From contig NZ_CP036295.1 of assembly GCF_004801255.1 (NCBI RefSeq), positions 1,872,001-1,936,000 of the forward strand: 64,000 nucleotides of DNA. The letters are read 5' to 3'. The notes beneath the pieces were generated by a model. It did no database searches, was not told the origin of the DNA, and saw only the letters and a list, made by a program, of their open reading frames with translations. Source of the stretch: Desulfovibrio desulfuricans. GTDB taxonomy: Bacteria; Desulfobacterota; Desulfovibrionia; Desulfovibrionales; Desulfovibrionaceae. The first letter of the stretch is position 1. The number at the start of each line of letters is the position of its first letter. Position numbers and translations under genes: made by a program. Positions 63,745 to 64,000 of this stretch are shown piece by piece.

Positions 63745-64000
63745 ATGCAAAAATCCGGCGCTACAACCTCCCGTTCAGGCAACGTATCTCGCGCATCCGC
63801 CAGTGTGGACAGCCACCGCGAAGAGCAGCTGCGCCTCCTTCTGGACCTGTCCAACGTGGTCAACTCGGCTACCGATGTGGGCGTTGCCCTGAACAAGGCG
63901 CTGCAGCTTATGGCCGAGCACCTGCACATGATGCGCGGGGCCATCACGCTTATCTCGCCCAACAGCGGCGAAATCCGCATTGAGGCGGCCTACGGTCTCA
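63745..64000 (+). CDS. NifA-type sigma-54 activator, N-terminal part (3' end outside window)
   Basis: 85 codons are visible: after a Ser-rich leader, EEQLRLLLDLSNVVNSATDVGVALNKALQLMAEHLHMMRGAITLISPNSGEIRIEAAYGL is a GAF domain of the type that opens NifA and related nitrogen or energy regulators. The AAA+ and DNA-binding parts are outside the window, so assignment to NifA itself is tentative. Codon use is GC-rich, like the chromosome at the left edge. Confidence 0.75.
   Translation, partial: MQKSGATTSRSGNVSRASASVDSHREEQLRLLLDLSNVVNSATDVGVALNKALQLMAEHLHMMRGAITLISPNSGEIRIEAAYGL

Noticed and set aside
1..64000. CRISPR arrays
   Set aside because: No run of evenly spaced short repeats was seen; the repeats found are tRNA ends, IS ends and single inverted repeats.

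Overview
The window reads as a piece of a Desulfovibrio-type (sulfate-reducing, gut or sediment) chromosome. The markers are a periplasmic two-subunit [FeFe] hydrogenase (HydA plus a Tat-exported HydB) with its own maturases, two Desulfovibrio-style outer-membrane porins, sigma-54 activators and a NikR-type operator of the kind described for this group. Much of the window is accessory DNA. A full tRNA-Glu(TTC) gene lies at 62969-63045 (minus), and its 3' half recurs in the same orientation at 9230 and 38320. The two partial copies are followed by a shared arm of about 90-100 bp. This is the pattern left by two tandem tRNA-targeted insertions (about 9.2-38.3 kb and 38.3-63.0 kb). No integrase gene is visible.

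Layout. 1-2.4 kb: ordinary chromosomal genes (HD-GYP end, flavodoxin/ferredoxin protein, lipoprotein, exported protein). 2.8-3.75 kb: decayed IS3-type fragments. 3.8-7.4 kb: an AT-rich block with a KAP P-loop NTPase, a PD-(D/E)XK-like zinc-ribbon protein and a Doc-like toxin, followed by a frameshifted exported-protein gene. 9.2-20.6 kb: attachment-site remnant, then a tight three-gene operon (DUF6361-like protein, two-motif phospholipase D protein, large SF2 helicase), a decayed IS3 transposase and a 1183-residue SF1 helicase. I judge the three-gene operon the best candidate for an undescribed defence system here.

21.1-36.5 kb: a metal and hydrogen metabolism block. A porin is divergent from nikABCDE (nickel importer), followed by a methyltransferase, an aspartase, hydF, a perfect GTGTTAC-N13-GTAACAC palindrome, hydE, hydA, hydB and hydG. 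The arrangement suggests that nickel status controls the choice between nickel import and the nickel-free [FeFe] hydrogenase. 36.8-38.3 kb: a frameshifted Fic gene and the second partial tRNA copy.

38.4-44.8 kb: an insertion-sequence graveyard (an IS2-like element split by an IS150-like element with a 3-bp target duplication, an intact IS256-type transposase, IS3 fragments) around one AT-rich orphan gene. 45.0-59.7 kb: two divergent regulator/operon pairs. The first is a sigma-54 activator opposite a sulfatase-like hydrolase, MFS transporter, porin and stand-alone GcvH. The second is another sigma-54 activator opposite OsmC, dihydrolipoamide dehydrogenase, a redoxin-like protein, a CysK-like protein lacking the PLP lysine and a trigger-factor paralogue. 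The second set looks like a lipoamide/thiol-linked function. 59.7-62.9 kb: more IS elements. 63.0-64.0 kb: the intact tRNA-Glu and the start of a NifA-type activator, probably chromosome again.
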